Positions 28,424 through 36,993 of a DNA stretch of 64,000 nt are shown here, piece by piece (the stretch's first letter is position 1; every line of letters begins with the position of its first letter). The notes under the pieces are model-generated. The model searched no databases and was not told the DNA's origin. It saw nothing but the letters and a program-made list of their open reading frames with translations. This DNA is from Anaerolineae bacterium UTCFX1 (GTDB lineage Bacteria; Chloroflexota; Anaerolineae; Anaerolineales; Villigracilaceae): positions 1-64,000 of the forward strand of contig MWTB01000022.1 in the NCBI GenBank assembly GCA_002050275.1. Direction: 5' to 3'. The position numbers were made by a program, and so were the translations under genes.

Positions 28424-29285
28424 ATGGGTGAACTTCTTCGATCAACGGAGCGCTTCCTTGCACAACCTGCGAACGCGCCCGCGCCATATGCAAAAGATCT
28501 TCAAAATTAAGGACTTCGTCGGGGAAGGTCGAGACACCGCAAGTTATTTTAAAATTCGTCTTTCTCGTCAAAACACTGTCTACTCTTCCCGCTAAAAGTT
28601 GAACTTTCTCCAACGGCGTTTCGGGGCACAAAATCAGAAACCGCCCACCGCGATCCTGCATTAAAATGTCGGTCTCGCGTATGCTTTCATTCAAGATCTG
28701 CCCGACTCTAGCGGCGGATAAACGCGTTATCATATCGCGCTGTAAAGCTTTCAAAACATCTCGCGAGGCTTGGTCGTCTTGCGACGACATCCTTACTACA
28801 ATCAAAGAAAGCGGGTGATGATAGCGGCGGCTCCGGGTAATTTCAGTTTTAACGATGGCGGAAGATTCTTCCAGCTTAATAACGTCATGCGGGAACGCGC
28901 CCTGCGCCAGCGCATCCATCATGGATTCAGATTGACCGATCGCCGCCGCTAATTGATACGACAACCATACTCCCACTTCCACCAGTATAAATTCCAATAG
29001 GACGATCGCCACATCTTCTGTAGACGTATTCAAACGGTTGATCGTTCGAAAGAGCGCGAAATACACTGCGCCAAAGAAAATACTCGGCACATACACCGGC
29101 ATTTTATACAAAGCCGGAATGAAGATCATAATTGGGATAATTAAGACTGCAGAAATATAGAAATAAGACGCGAAATTAATAATTGGGCGGTCGGCGCTGT
29201 CCAATTGCCCAAAAACTAAAATAACCAGCAGATAAAACGATACCAAAAGCAATGATTTTCTAAAATTAGTCATATTCGATTCCAA
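28401..29285 (-). CDS. Membrane protein with degenerate GGDEF domain
   Basis: The first ~115 residues hold four hydrophobic helices (LLLVSFYLLVILVFG, YFYISAVLIIPIMIFIPALY, VPSIFFGAVYFALF, IVLLEFILVEVGVWLSYQLA). The rest reads as a GGDEF fold: RSRRYHHPLSLIVVRM at its start, IRETDILMQDRGGRFLILCPET where GGDEF would be, and CGVSTFPDEVLNFEDLLHMAR at the end. The signature is GGRFL, lacking the Asp-Glu needed for catalysis, so it is likely a sensor rather than a cyclase. It is the first gene of the 11-gene minus-strand polysaccharide unit and may regulate the sugar-phosphate transferase it precedes. Confidence 0.75.
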   Translation of the reverse strand: MESNMTNFRKSLLLVSFYLLVILVFGQLDSADRPIINFASYFYISAVLIIPIMIFIPALYKMPVYVPSIFFGAVYFALFRTINRLNTSTEDVAIVLLEFILVEVGVWLSYQLAAAIGQSESMMDALAQGAFPHDVIKLEESSAIVKTEITRSRRYHHPLSLIVVRMSSQDDQASRDVLKALQRDMITRLSAARVGQILNESIRETDILMQDRGGRFLILCPETPLEKVQLLAGRVDSVLTRKTNFKITCGVSTFPDEVLNFEDLLHMARARSQVVQGSAPLIEEVHPYESESVS

Positions 29286-29325
29286 TAAATGAAGAATCCT
29301 TACAAAAATAACAGGTTGGGGGTTA

Positions 29326-29354
29326 ATTATACTGTTTTTTTTGAGAGCGCAAAA
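29326..29354 (-). promoter_or_regulatory. Candidate promoter of the right-arm polysaccharide unit
   Basis: A TATAAT on the minus strand (29326-29331) lies 41 bases before the first gene. A weak -35 (TTTTGC, 29349-29354) sits 17 bases upstream. The rest of the 280-base gap to rnpB is AT-rich and shows no gene. Confidence 0.4.
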
Positions 29355-29565
29355 AATAATCGCTCTAGGCTAATCCCCCTATAAGTCCCTATTGCCAGAT
29401 AAACTCAACCTTACTTAACGAATTTATATCGAGTCACTCTAGTCGTTTATGCAAGCAATCAGAGTCGCCTTCTTTATTTTTCTTTGATTTAACAGGTTTT
29501 AATATCGCGTTTGAATTATAAGATGCCCCATGTCGCCCAATCCATTGCGTTTCATTTTCGCTTTT

Positions 29566-30046
29566 GCCTCAGGCTAGTCTATAAGCCGCATTCTGTCCTG
29601 CGGGCGCTCTTGCGAACAACCCGCATGTGCGATCATCTCTCTGGGCGGCGCGTCGCCGCGCCGCTCGGTGCAGCCTACCCAGGACTGACTCAATCGCCAA
29701 GCGACAGAGTATGTATGAAGGCGAGCCGCCTCCCGCCATCCGCAGATGACTTCATCCTTGCTTGGCTTTGCTCCCGGCGGGGGTTACCTGGCCATCTACA
29801 TTACTGTAGACGCCGGTGGTCTCTTACACCACCTTTTCACTCTTACTGCCCTCGCCTTTGCGTTTCTCTCGATAAGAGAGAAAACAAAGGCAAGGGAGCG
29901 ACTTGTTTCTGTGGCCCTTTCCGGCAGGTTCGCTCCTCAACGGAGGCTTCCCCGCCCCGGGTGCTATCCGACGCCGTGCTCTATGGAGTGCGGACTTTCC
30001 TCGACTCTGCAAACACAGAGCCGCGATCGCCCAACCAACCTGAGGC
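29566..30046 (-). ncRNA. rnpB: RNase P RNA
   Basis: This is the catalytic RNA of RNase P, which trims tRNA 5' ends. On the minus strand it contains the universal GAGGAAAGTCCG segment followed by CACTCC near its 5' end, and GACAGAATGCGGCTTAT at its 3' end. The P1 helix pairs GCCTCAGG at the very 5' end (30039-30046) with CCTGAGGC at the 3' end (29566-29573), which sets both boundaries. At about 481 bases it is longer than usual. Part of the extra length is a long hairpin at about 29854-29891 (GCCTTTG...CAAAGGC with an inner CTCTC/GAGAG stem). Open reading frames across it are spurious. Confidence 0.95.
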
Positions 30047-30052
30047 ATTTGT

Positions 30053-30081
30053 ATGATACACGCAAGAGGAAGACCCGTCAA
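30053..30081 (-). promoter_or_regulatory. rnpB promoter
   Basis: TTGACG (30076-30081) and TATCAT (30053-30058) are separated by exactly 17 bases on the minus strand. The predicted start seven bases further on coincides with the first base of the P1 helix at 30046. Confidence 0.85.
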
Positions 30082-30183
30082 CCGCGAACAGGCGGTATAC
30101 AATTTTGAAAATGGGTTATTACCGGCTGGCTTTTTTTGTAAAAGACATTAAAATAGCGTTGCAATTTGATTGGAGGAATCATT

Positions 30184-31317
30184 GTGAGCAAGCGACAAGG
30201 TAAAACGATCATCGGTCTAACGGGAAACATCGCCACCGGCAAAAGCGTTGTGCGGCGCATGCTGGAACATCTCGGCGCGTATACAATTGACGCCGATACG
30301 CTCGCTCACCGCGTAATTGCAAAGAACGCGCCGGGCTATAAGCGCGTCCTCGATATGTTCGGCTCTTGGCTGCTGGACGAAGATGAACAAATTAACCGCA
30401 GCAAATTGGGCAAACTTGTTTTTTCAGATTCTGATGCGTTGGGGCGCTTAGAAGCAATTATCCATCCATACGTCGGGCAGGCGGTAGACTTGCTGATTCG
30501 CCGCGCCAGTCAACCTGTCGTAGCGATCGAAGCGATCAAATTACTCGAATCGAATTTATACAACGAATGCGATTCAATTTGGGTCGTTGACGCGCCAGAG
30601 CAAATTCAGATCGAGCGCCTCGTGCGCAAGCGCGGACTCAGCCATGAAGAAGCGCGCCAGCGCATTCACGCACAGGCGCCGCAAGCCGAAAAACTTGCCG
30701 CAGCGAACGTCGTCATCAAAAACAACGGTTCGTACGATGATCTTTGGAAACAAATCGTCGAAGGGTGGCAAGCGCTTGCCCCAATCAAGCAAACGGCTCC
30801 GCTTGTAGAAGCCGAGACGAAACCGGGAGAGTTCTCGCTTCAGCGCGGACGCCCGCGCGATTCGCAAAAGATCGCGGCTCTGATCACCCGTCTCAGCAAA
30901 GGCAAACGCGCCATGAGCGCCGACGACGTGATGGAAGCCTTTGGCGACAAAGCCTATCTTATTTTGCGAATGGGCGACGAGCCGGTCGGAGTCGCTGGTT
31001 GGCAAGTGGAAAATCTCGTAGCGCGCACTAGCGATCTATATATTGACGCGCAGATCGCCATTGATAAAGCCTTGCCCTTGTTGCTGCAAGAAGTGGAAGA
31101 AGCTTCCAACAGCCTGCAATGCGAAGTTTCGTTGGTCTTTCCGCCTATTGATTTAGTCGGCTTCGATTCGGTATGGAAAAACATCGGGTATTCTCGCCGG
31201 TCGCCGGAATCGCTCGGATCGCAAGCATGGATGGAAGCCGCCAACGAATCCATGCCGCGCGGCGGAGCATTATTCTTCAAGCAATTACGCGCCGACCGCG
31301 TATTGCGCCCGATCTAG
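30184..31317 (+). CDS. coaE: Dephospho-CoA kinase with C-terminal GNAT-like extension
   Basis: CoaE phosphorylates dephospho-CoA, the last step of coenzyme A synthesis. The first ~195 residues are a complete kinase: P-loop GLTGNIATGKSVVRRML, DADTLAHRVI, the lid region and ERLVRKRGLSHEEARQRI. A further ~180 residues follow a short linker and resemble a GNAT-like acyltransferase fold (ILRMGDEPVGVAGWQVENLV). Their role is unknown. The GTG at 30184 has GGAGG seven bases upstream; a TTG at 30166 would put the ribosome site inside the gene. The next gene, cdaA, is 122 bases downstream. The gap contains only short AATTACCAATTAC-type words. Confidence 0.92.
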   Translation: MSKRQGKTIIGLTGNIATGKSVVRRMLEHLGAYTIDADTLAHRVIAKNAPGYKRVLDMFGSWLLDEDEQINRSKLGKLVFSDSDALGRLEAIIHPYVGQAVDLLIRRASQPVVAIEAIKLLESNLYNECDSIWVVDAPEQIQIERLVRKRGLSHEEARQRIHAQAPQAEKLAAANVVIKNNGSYDDLWKQIVEGWQALAPIKQTAPLVEAETKPGEFSLQRGRPRDSQKIAALITRLSKGKRAMSADDVMEAFGDKAYLILRMGDEPVGVAGWQVENLVARTSDLYIDAQIAIDKALPLLLQEVEEASNSLQCEVSLVFPPIDLVGFDSVWKNIGYSRRSPESLGSQAWMEAANESMPRGGALFFKQLRADRVLRPI

Positions 31318-31439
31318 GCTCGCGTCAAAACAACTGCATCGAGGGGACGTATCCATTGAGCATGCCGCCCGCTCAGAGGTTGATTAATATTTCGCCGTTC
31401 CCATTGTCCAATCTGTAATTACCAATTACACTTCTAGCG

Positions 31440-32306
31440 ATGGCGGACTTCTTCGATAACATCTTCTTCATTTTTCAGCGTCTCAATTGGCTGAGCGCTC
31501 TGGATATTCTGCTAGTCGCGCTGATCTTTTTCGTACTTTTGTACACTCTGCGCGACACGCAAGCGATGGTTTTGGTGCGCGGCGCGATTTTTCTAGTCAT
31601 CGCGCTCATCTTGCTCACCTCCCTATTCGATCTGCCGGCATTTTCATGGTTGGTGCAAAGTACATTGCCCGCGCTGCTGTTAGCCATTCCTGTCATCTTC
31701 GCTCCAGAGATTCGACGCGCGCTTGAAAGGCTGGGGCGCGCAGGGACGTTTGTCACTGGCGCGAGCGCGATCGCGCAAACGGAAAATTTGAAAGTGGTTC
31801 ACGCTATCGTTGAAGCGTCCAGGCGGCTTTCAGCGCGACAACACGGCGCATTAATCGTAATGCAACGCAACGACAACCTTAGCCAATATGCCGAGACGGG
31901 AGTCTCGCTTTACGCGCAGGTCACGCCGGAACTGCTCTTGCAGATCTTCTACCCCGATACGCCGCTGCACGATGGAGCGGCGCTCATCGCCGGCGGGCAG
32001 ATCATCGCGGCGGCATGTGTTATGCCGCTTTCAGCGAGCGGCATCCTCAATCGCAGCCCGGAACGCCAAATGGGGCTGCGGCATCGCGCCGCGCTGGGAA
32101 TCTCAGAGGCAAGCGATGCGGTAAGCGTTGTTGTTTCCGAGCAGAGCGGCTCGATCTCGATTTCGCACGCGGGACGCATGATCCGCCGCATTGATCCCGA
32201 ACGACTCGAAAATATCCTCATTGCGTTTTATAAAACGACCGATAAAACGCCTCGTAAGGATTGGCTGCGACGGCTGTTCCACAATCCATTTAGAAAGGAT
32301 CGGTAA
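31440..32306 (+). CDS. cdaA: Diadenylate cyclase CdaA
   Basis: CdaA makes cyclic di-AMP from two ATP molecules. The 288-residue protein has three N-terminal membrane helices (residues ~15-75) and a DAC domain with both signature motifs: LHDGAALIAGG near residue 178 and GLRHRAALGISE near residue 211. The order cdaA then a YbbR-domain gene matches the cdaA-cdaR pair of Firmicutes, but glmM does not follow. The ATG at 31440 has no obvious SD. A DHH-family phosphodiesterase gene at 57823 could degrade the related dinucleotides. Confidence 0.94.
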   Translation: MADFFDNIFFIFQRLNWLSALDILLVALIFFVLLYTLRDTQAMVLVRGAIFLVIALILLTSLFDLPAFSWLVQSTLPALLLAIPVIFAPEIRRALERLGRAGTFVTGASAIAQTENLKVVHAIVEASRRLSARQHGALIVMQRNDNLSQYAETGVSLYAQVTPELLLQIFYPDTPLHDGAALIAGGQIIAAACVMPLSASGILNRSPERQMGLRHRAALGISEASDAVSVVVSEQSGSISISHAGRMIRRIDPERLENILIAFYKTTDKTPRKDWLRRLFHNPFRKDR

Positions 32307-32342
32307 CTCGAAAGGCTCGAGATTTCCGTTATAACGGTAGAT

Positions 32343-33578
32343 ATGCGTTGGCTGATCTCTAACCTTAGCACATTTCTTCTCGCGTTGATCCTTGCCCTTG
32401 CCGTTTGGATCTCCGCTGTCACCGCCGCCAACCCAGACGAAGTCCGCGCGCCGATTAAAGTTCCGCTCGAAATTATCGGGCAAGACCCGGCGCTCATCGT
32501 CACCAGCGCGCTGCCTGCGAACATTGAAGTGACGCTTCGCGCGCCGCGCTCGGTCTGGGAACAGTTGACCGTCCAAGAGAAGCCGGTTCGCGCCATCGTA
32601 GATTTGTCAAATCTGAGCAGCGGAGAGCATCAGATTGATATTCGCGTACAAATCTCCGTTCGACCGACGCAAATTGTCCTAACCGATCCTACCTCCATCG
32701 TCGTAACCTTAGAACGGCTCGCCTCTCTAACGCTCCCTATTGACCTGTCATTGCAAGGCGAACCCGCCATTGGATTCCAAGCCGGCACGCCGAGAATGGA
32801 CGCGCAAACCGTCGTCGTCTCAGGACCCGAATCGCTGCTCAATAAAGCGGAGCGGGCGCGGGTTCTCGTCAATTTTGGCGGCGCGCGCGAAAGCATAGAT
32901 CAAGCCATTCCCATTAAGATTTTAGACGGTCAGAACGCAACGCTGAACGGACTGACAATCACCCCTGAAAATGTCGTTGTGCAAATCCCCATCAGCCAGC
33001 AAGGCGGATTTCGCGATGTGGCGGTCAAGGTCGTCGTCAACGGGCAGGTATCCGCCGGGTACCGTCTGGAGAATATTTCAGTCTTTCCGCCAATTATCAC
33101 GGTCTTCGCTTCAAACCCAGAACTTGTACGCGCATTGCCCGGCGTGATCGAAACGCAACCGCTCAACCTGCAAGACGCTAAAGAGGATATTTCGACGCGT
33201 CTGGCATTAAATCTACCGCCGGATATCACTATTGTCGGATCGCAAACCGTGGAAGTCAAAGTGGACGTTTCGCCCATTCAAACCAGCATCACGCTGTCTA
33301 ATCAACCCGTTGAAGTGGTCGGATTGCCGGCCGGTTGGAACGCGGTCGTAGCGCCTCAGACCGTAGACGTGATCGTCTCGGGCCCGCTGCCGTTGCTCGA
33401 CGCACTGACGCCGCAAGACGTTATCATCAAAGTGGATGTAAGCAAGCTGCAAGCGGGAACGTATCAATTAACGCCTTTGATTAATGTGTTGATCGAAAAG
33501 ATCGTTATCGAATCGATCTTACCAAGCGCCATTGAGGTCACGCTCTACCCGCCCGGCGCGCCGATCCCGACGCCATAA
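32343..33578 (+). CDS. YbbR-domain protein (CdaR-like)
   Basis: The 411-residue product has one N-terminal helix (LSTFLLALILALAVWISAV) and an extracytoplasmic part built of about four YbbR repeats. These are beta domains of ~80 residues recognisable by segments such as VTLRAPRSVWEQL, VVVSGPESLLNKAERARV and VDVIVSGPLPLLDALTPQDVIIKVDVS. In Firmicutes the equivalent protein CdaR binds CdaA and modulates c-di-AMP synthesis. It lies 36 bases after cdaA. It ends with a Pro-rich tail and its stop lies 23 bases before der. Confidence 0.88.
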   Translation: MRWLISNLSTFLLALILALAVWISAVTAANPDEVRAPIKVPLEIIGQDPALIVTSALPANIEVTLRAPRSVWEQLTVQEKPVRAIVDLSNLSSGEHQIDIRVQISVRPTQIVLTDPTSIVVTLERLASLTLPIDLSLQGEPAIGFQAGTPRMDAQTVVVSGPESLLNKAERARVLVNFGGARESIDQAIPIKILDGQNATLNGLTITPENVVVQIPISQQGGFRDVAVKVVVNGQVSAGYRLENISVFPPIITVFASNPELVRALPGVIETQPLNLQDAKEDISTRLALNLPPDITIVGSQTVEVKVDVSPIQTSITLSNQPVEVVGLPAGWNAVVAPQTVDVIVSGPLPLLDALTPQDVIIKVDVSKLQAGTYQLTPLINVLIEKIVIESILPSAIEVTLYPPGAPIPTP

Positions 33579-33600
33579 CCTGAAAGAATTTAACCGAACT

Positions 33601-34968
33601 ATGACCAGACCCATCGTCGCCCTTGTCGGCAGACCCAACGTAGGAAAATCAACTTTATTCAATCGTCTCGTCGGCGAACGCATGGCGATCGTAGACGACA
33701 CGCCCGGTACCACGCGCGACCGTCTCTTTGGCGAAGCAGAATGGAACGGACGCGCTTTCCACGTCATTGACACCGGGGGCATTGATCCCACGCACGGCGG
33801 GAAAGCTCCGCTCTCTATCGGGTCGGCGGATTTTATCGCTGAGATTAAAGCGCAAGCGCACATAGCCATCAGCGAAGCGGATGTCGTACTGTTTATCGCC
33901 GACGGTCAAGCCGGCGTAACCGCGCCGGATATCGAAGTGGCGAACATTTTACGGCGTTCGCAGAAGAAGATGAAAGACGGTTCATTCTTCCCACCGATCA
34001 TCCTCGTCGTCAATAAATGCGAAGCGCGCGAGACGCGAGACGCAGCGAGTCAATTCTATGAACTGGCGCTGGGCGACCCGCACCCGGTCTCTGCCATACA
34101 TGGAAGCGACACCGGCGACCTGCTCGACGCGCTGGTCGCTATCTTCCCCGCAGAGAAAGCGATAGAAGAAGATGAGAGCGTCAAAATCGCCATCGTCGGC
34201 AAGCCGAATGCGGGGAAATCAAGCCTATTAAATCGTTTGGTTGGCGAAGAACGCGCTATCGTCAGCCCTATTCCCGGCACAACGCGCGATGCCACTGACA
34301 CAAGGATCAAAGTGAACGGACTCGACGTGACGTTGATTGATACGGCGGGTATCCGCCGACGCGGACGAATCGAGCCGGGCGTAGAACAGTTCAGCGTGCT
34401 GCGCTCCTTTAAAGCCATCGAACGCGCCGACGTCGCACTGCTGATGATTGACGCGACGACGGGCATCACCGCGCAAGATGCGCACATCGCAGGGTTCATC
34501 CTCGAACAATGGAAGTCGTGCGTGGTAGTCGTTAATAAGTGGGACGCCGTGGAGAAAGACTCGTACACAATGGACGAGCATACGCGCAAGATCCGCTCCG
34601 ACTTAAATTTTATGGATTATGTTCCGCTGTTGTTCATCTCCGCCAAGACCGGTCAGCGCGTGGACCAAGTGTTGCCGATGGCTCTGCGCGTACAAGAGGA
34701 GCGACTCGCGCGCTTGACCACATCCAAGATCAACGAAGTGATCCATAAAGCGCAAGACGCGCACGCGCATCCGTCCCGCTCGGGGCAGCAGTTGAAAATG
34801 TTCTATGGCACGCAAGTGCGAAGCGACCCGCCGACATTTATGATCTACGTCAATGATCCGAAGCTAATGCACTTTACTTATTTGCGTTATTTGGAAAACC
34901 AGATACGCAAAGAGCACGGTTTTCTAGGAACGCCAATACGGATTGTAACAAAAGGTAGACGCGAGTAG
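33601..34968 (+). CDS. der: Ribosome-assembly GTPase Der (EngA)
   Basis: Der is a double-GTPase needed for assembly of the 50S subunit. Both G domains are complete: GRPNVGKSTLFNRLVGE with DDTPGTTRDR and DTGG, then VNKCEA; and GKPNAGKSSLLNRLVGEE with PIPGTTRDATDT, DTAGIRRRGR and NKWD. A KH-like C-terminal domain follows (LKMFYGTQVRSDPPTFMIYVND). Length is 455 residues. The first domain has a longer insertion than usual near residues 65-80 (DPTHGGKAPLSIGSADF). The ATG at 33601 is chosen because the in-frame upstream sequence overlaps the YbbR gene. Confidence 0.97.
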   Translation: MTRPIVALVGRPNVGKSTLFNRLVGERMAIVDDTPGTTRDRLFGEAEWNGRAFHVIDTGGIDPTHGGKAPLSIGSADFIAEIKAQAHIAISEADVVLFIADGQAGVTAPDIEVANILRRSQKKMKDGSFFPPIILVVNKCEARETRDAASQFYELALGDPHPVSAIHGSDTGDLLDALVAIFPAEKAIEEDESVKIAIVGKPNAGKSSLLNRLVGEERAIVSPIPGTTRDATDTRIKVNGLDVTLIDTAGIRRRGRIEPGVEQFSVLRSFKAIERADVALLMIDATTGITAQDAHIAGFILEQWKSCVVVVNKWDAVEKDSYTMDEHTRKIRSDLNFMDYVPLLFISAKTGQRVDQVLPMALRVQEERLARLTTSKINEVIHKAQDAHAHPSRSGQQLKMFYGTQVRSDPPTFMIYVNDPKLMHFTYLRYLENQIRKEHGFLGTPIRIVTKGRRE

Positions 34969-35008
34969 CTTTCAACGATCAGCATTCAGCAGTCAGCAAG
35001 GAGAAACA

Positions 35009-35368
35009 ATGAAAGACTTTCGTCAACTCAAGGTATGGGAAAAGTCTCATCTATTGGCTCTGGCAATTTACAAAGAAACAAAAGGATTTCCAAAAGAAGA
35101 ACTTTACGGCTTGACCTCACAAATCCGCCGATCAAGCATGTCTATTCCAACAAATATCGCGGAAGGATGTGGGAAATTTACAGATGCAGATTTCGCTCGC
35201 TTCCTTCAAATTGCAATGGGTTCCGCCAGCGAAACAGAGTATCAACTAATTCTCGCGCGCGATCTTGAATTTCTCTCCGCAGAAAATTACGGAAAGCTTC
35301 ACAATGACGTTGAGGAAGTAAAACGGATGCTCGCCTCCCTGCTCAAAACGCTGAGAGCCAACCACTGA
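35009..35368 (+). CDS. Four-helix-bundle protein (23S rRNA intervening-sequence protein family)
   Basis: At 119 residues this is a typical family member: FRQLKVWEKSHLLALAIYKET at the start, LTSQIRRSSMSIPTNIAEG as the signature, and GSASETEYQLILARDL in the third helix. The function of stand-alone members is unknown. Its ATG has AAGGAG seven bases upstream. Its stop shares one base with the start of the GMC oxidoreductase gene (TGATG), so the two are translationally linked. Words GATCAGCATTCAGC before it and CTGATGGCTGAT after it form a loose inverted repeat, as also seen around the copy at 2908. Confidence 0.88.
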   Translation: MKDFRQLKVWEKSHLLALAIYKETKGFPKEELYGLTSQIRRSSMSIPTNIAEGCGKFTDADFARFLQIAMGSASETEYQLILARDLEFLSAENYGKLHNDVEEVKRMLASLLKTLRANH

Positions 35369-36993
35369 TGGCTGATTGCTTTGATTTCATCATCATCGGC
35401 TCTGGCTTCGGGGGAAGTGTCTCCGCCATGCGTCTCACCGAAAAAGGATACTCCGTTCTCGTTCTCGAAAAAGGCAAACGTTACGAGGATAGCGACTTCG
35501 CTGTAACCAACTGGCAGTATTGGAAATATCTCTGGGCGCCCACCATTCGCGCCTACGGTATTTTACAAATTAGCCTGCTCAAAGGCGTGATGGTCCTGCA
35601 CGGGACGGGCGTCGGCGGCGGCAGTTTGGGATACGCCAACGTGCTCGAAGTTCCCAGCGACGAGACGTTTGCCACGCCCGCCTGGAATCGGATGCTCAAC
35701 TGGGGAGAGACGCTTAAACCACATTACGAAACAGCGAAGAAAATGCTCGGCGTGGCGCGCAACCCCAAATTCTGGAAAGCGGACGAAATCCTCAAACGGA
35801 TGGCGGATGAGCACGGCATGGGACAAACCTTTCGCGCCACAGACGTTGGGGCTTACTTCGGCGAAGAAGGCGTAACCGTCTCCGACCCTTATTTCGGCGG
35901 CAAAGGACCCGACCGCGCAGGTTGCATTCACTGCGGCGCTTGTATGGTAGGTTGCCGACACAACGCTAAGAATACGCTTCCGAAAAATTATTTGTATTTC
36001 GCAGAAAAGAACGGGGCGGAGATCATTGCCGAGGCTGAGGTTGTTGATCTGCGACCTTTGACCTTCGACAACATCAAGTCACAGGCTGAAGGTCAAAGGT
36101 CTGATGCTCGTTATGAAGTCACTTACCAATCCACCACTTCCCTATTCAAACGAAAACACGCCGTATATGCAAAAAATGTGATCTTCTCCGCTGGCGTAAT
36201 GGGAACGATGAAGTTGCTATTAAACTTACGCGACGTGAAGAAGTCGTTGCCGAAACTATCCGCTGCATTAGGGACGCTGGTAAGGACCAACTCTGAAGGT
36301 CTGCTCGGAAGCGTGGCGCGCAAATCGGACATCAACTACTCGGAAGGCGTCGCCATCTCATCCATCTACAATCACGATGCGATCACGCGCATCGAACCGG
36401 TACGCTACCCCGACGGTTCGTCGTTGATGCGCTATCTCGCCGCGCCGCTGATCGAAACCAATGTCAGCATCCCTATCCGCCTCATCAAGTTTTTCTGGTG
36501 GACGTTGACGCATCCAATAGACTTCGCAAAAGCCGCGTTTCTACCGGGCTGGGCGCATAACGTCACAATACTATTGATCATGCAACACGCCGATAATCGA
36601 ATGCGCTTCAAAATCGGACGCAGTTTGTTTACGCTTTTCCGCAAGGGCTTAGTGGCAGAGGAAGAGCTCGGCTATAAGATTAACGCACAAGTTCAAGGCT
36701 CGCATAAGATAACGCGCGAGTTCGCCACGCGGATAAACGGCGTGGCGCTCGGTTCGATCGGCGAAAACCTTTTGGGCATGCCCACCACCGCCCACATCCT
36801 CGGCGGCGCGCCAATGGGGCAAAACGCCGAAGAAGGCGTTGTGGATGAAAATTTTGAAATCCACAACTACGAAGGCATGTACATCATAGACGGCTCGATC
36901 ATGCCCGCCAACCCTGGCGTGAATCCATCTTTGACGATCACCGCGCTGGCTGAGTATGCGATGAGCAAGGTGGAGAGTAAATCCGCTGATTGA
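35368..36993 (+). CDS. GMC-family FAD oxidoreductase (cholesterol oxidase-like)
   Basis: The 541-residue flavoprotein has the FAD dinucleotide fold FIIIGSGFGGSVSAMRL at the N-terminus, GTGVGGGSLGYANVL near residue 76, a Cys-rich segment CIHCGACMVGC near residue 188, and the C-terminal GMC segment IDGSIMPANPGVNPSLTITALAEYAM. The GxGxGGS pattern and the Cys-rich loop are typical of bacterial cholesterol-oxidase-like members; a sterol substrate is not implied. Residues ~230-245 are encoded by a 14-bp-arm inverted repeat. The stop codon lies in the edge of a palindromic element. Confidence 0.85.
   Translation: MADCFDFIIIGSGFGGSVSAMRLTEKGYSVLVLEKGKRYEDSDFAVTNWQYWKYLWAPTIRAYGILQISLLKGVMVLHGTGVGGGSLGYANVLEVPSDETFATPAWNRMLNWGETLKPHYETAKKMLGVARNPKFWKADEILKRMADEHGMGQTFRATDVGAYFGEEGVTVSDPYFGGKGPDRAGCIHCGACMVGCRHNAKNTLPKNYLYFAEKNGAEIIAEAEVVDLRPLTFDNIKSQAEGQRSDARYEVTYQSTTSLFKRKHAVYAKNVIFSAGVMGTMKLLLNLRDVKKSLPKLSAALGTLVRTNSEGLLGSVARKSDINYSEGVAISSIYNHDAITRIEPVRYPDGSSLMRYLAAPLIETNVSIPIRLIKFFWWTLTHPIDFAKAAFLPGWAHNVTILLIMQHADNRMRFKIGRSLFTLFRKGLVAEEELGYKINAQVQGSHKITREFATRINGVALGSIGENLLGMPTTAHILGGAPMGQNAEEGVVDENFEIHNYEGMYIIDGSIMPANPGVNPSLTITALAEYAMSKVESKSAD
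36053..36101. repeat. Inverted repeat inside the GMC oxidoreductase gene
   Basis: Perfect 14-bp arms GACCTTTGACCTTC and GAAGGTCAAAGGTC are separated by 21 bases, all in the coding frame. The encoded loop (PLTFDNIKSQAEGQRSD) has no recognisable family motif. Confidence 0.75.

Noticed and set aside
29511..30108. Open frames across 29.5-30.1 kb
   Set aside because: The region folds as RNase P RNA with conserved segments and a matching promoter on the minus strand.
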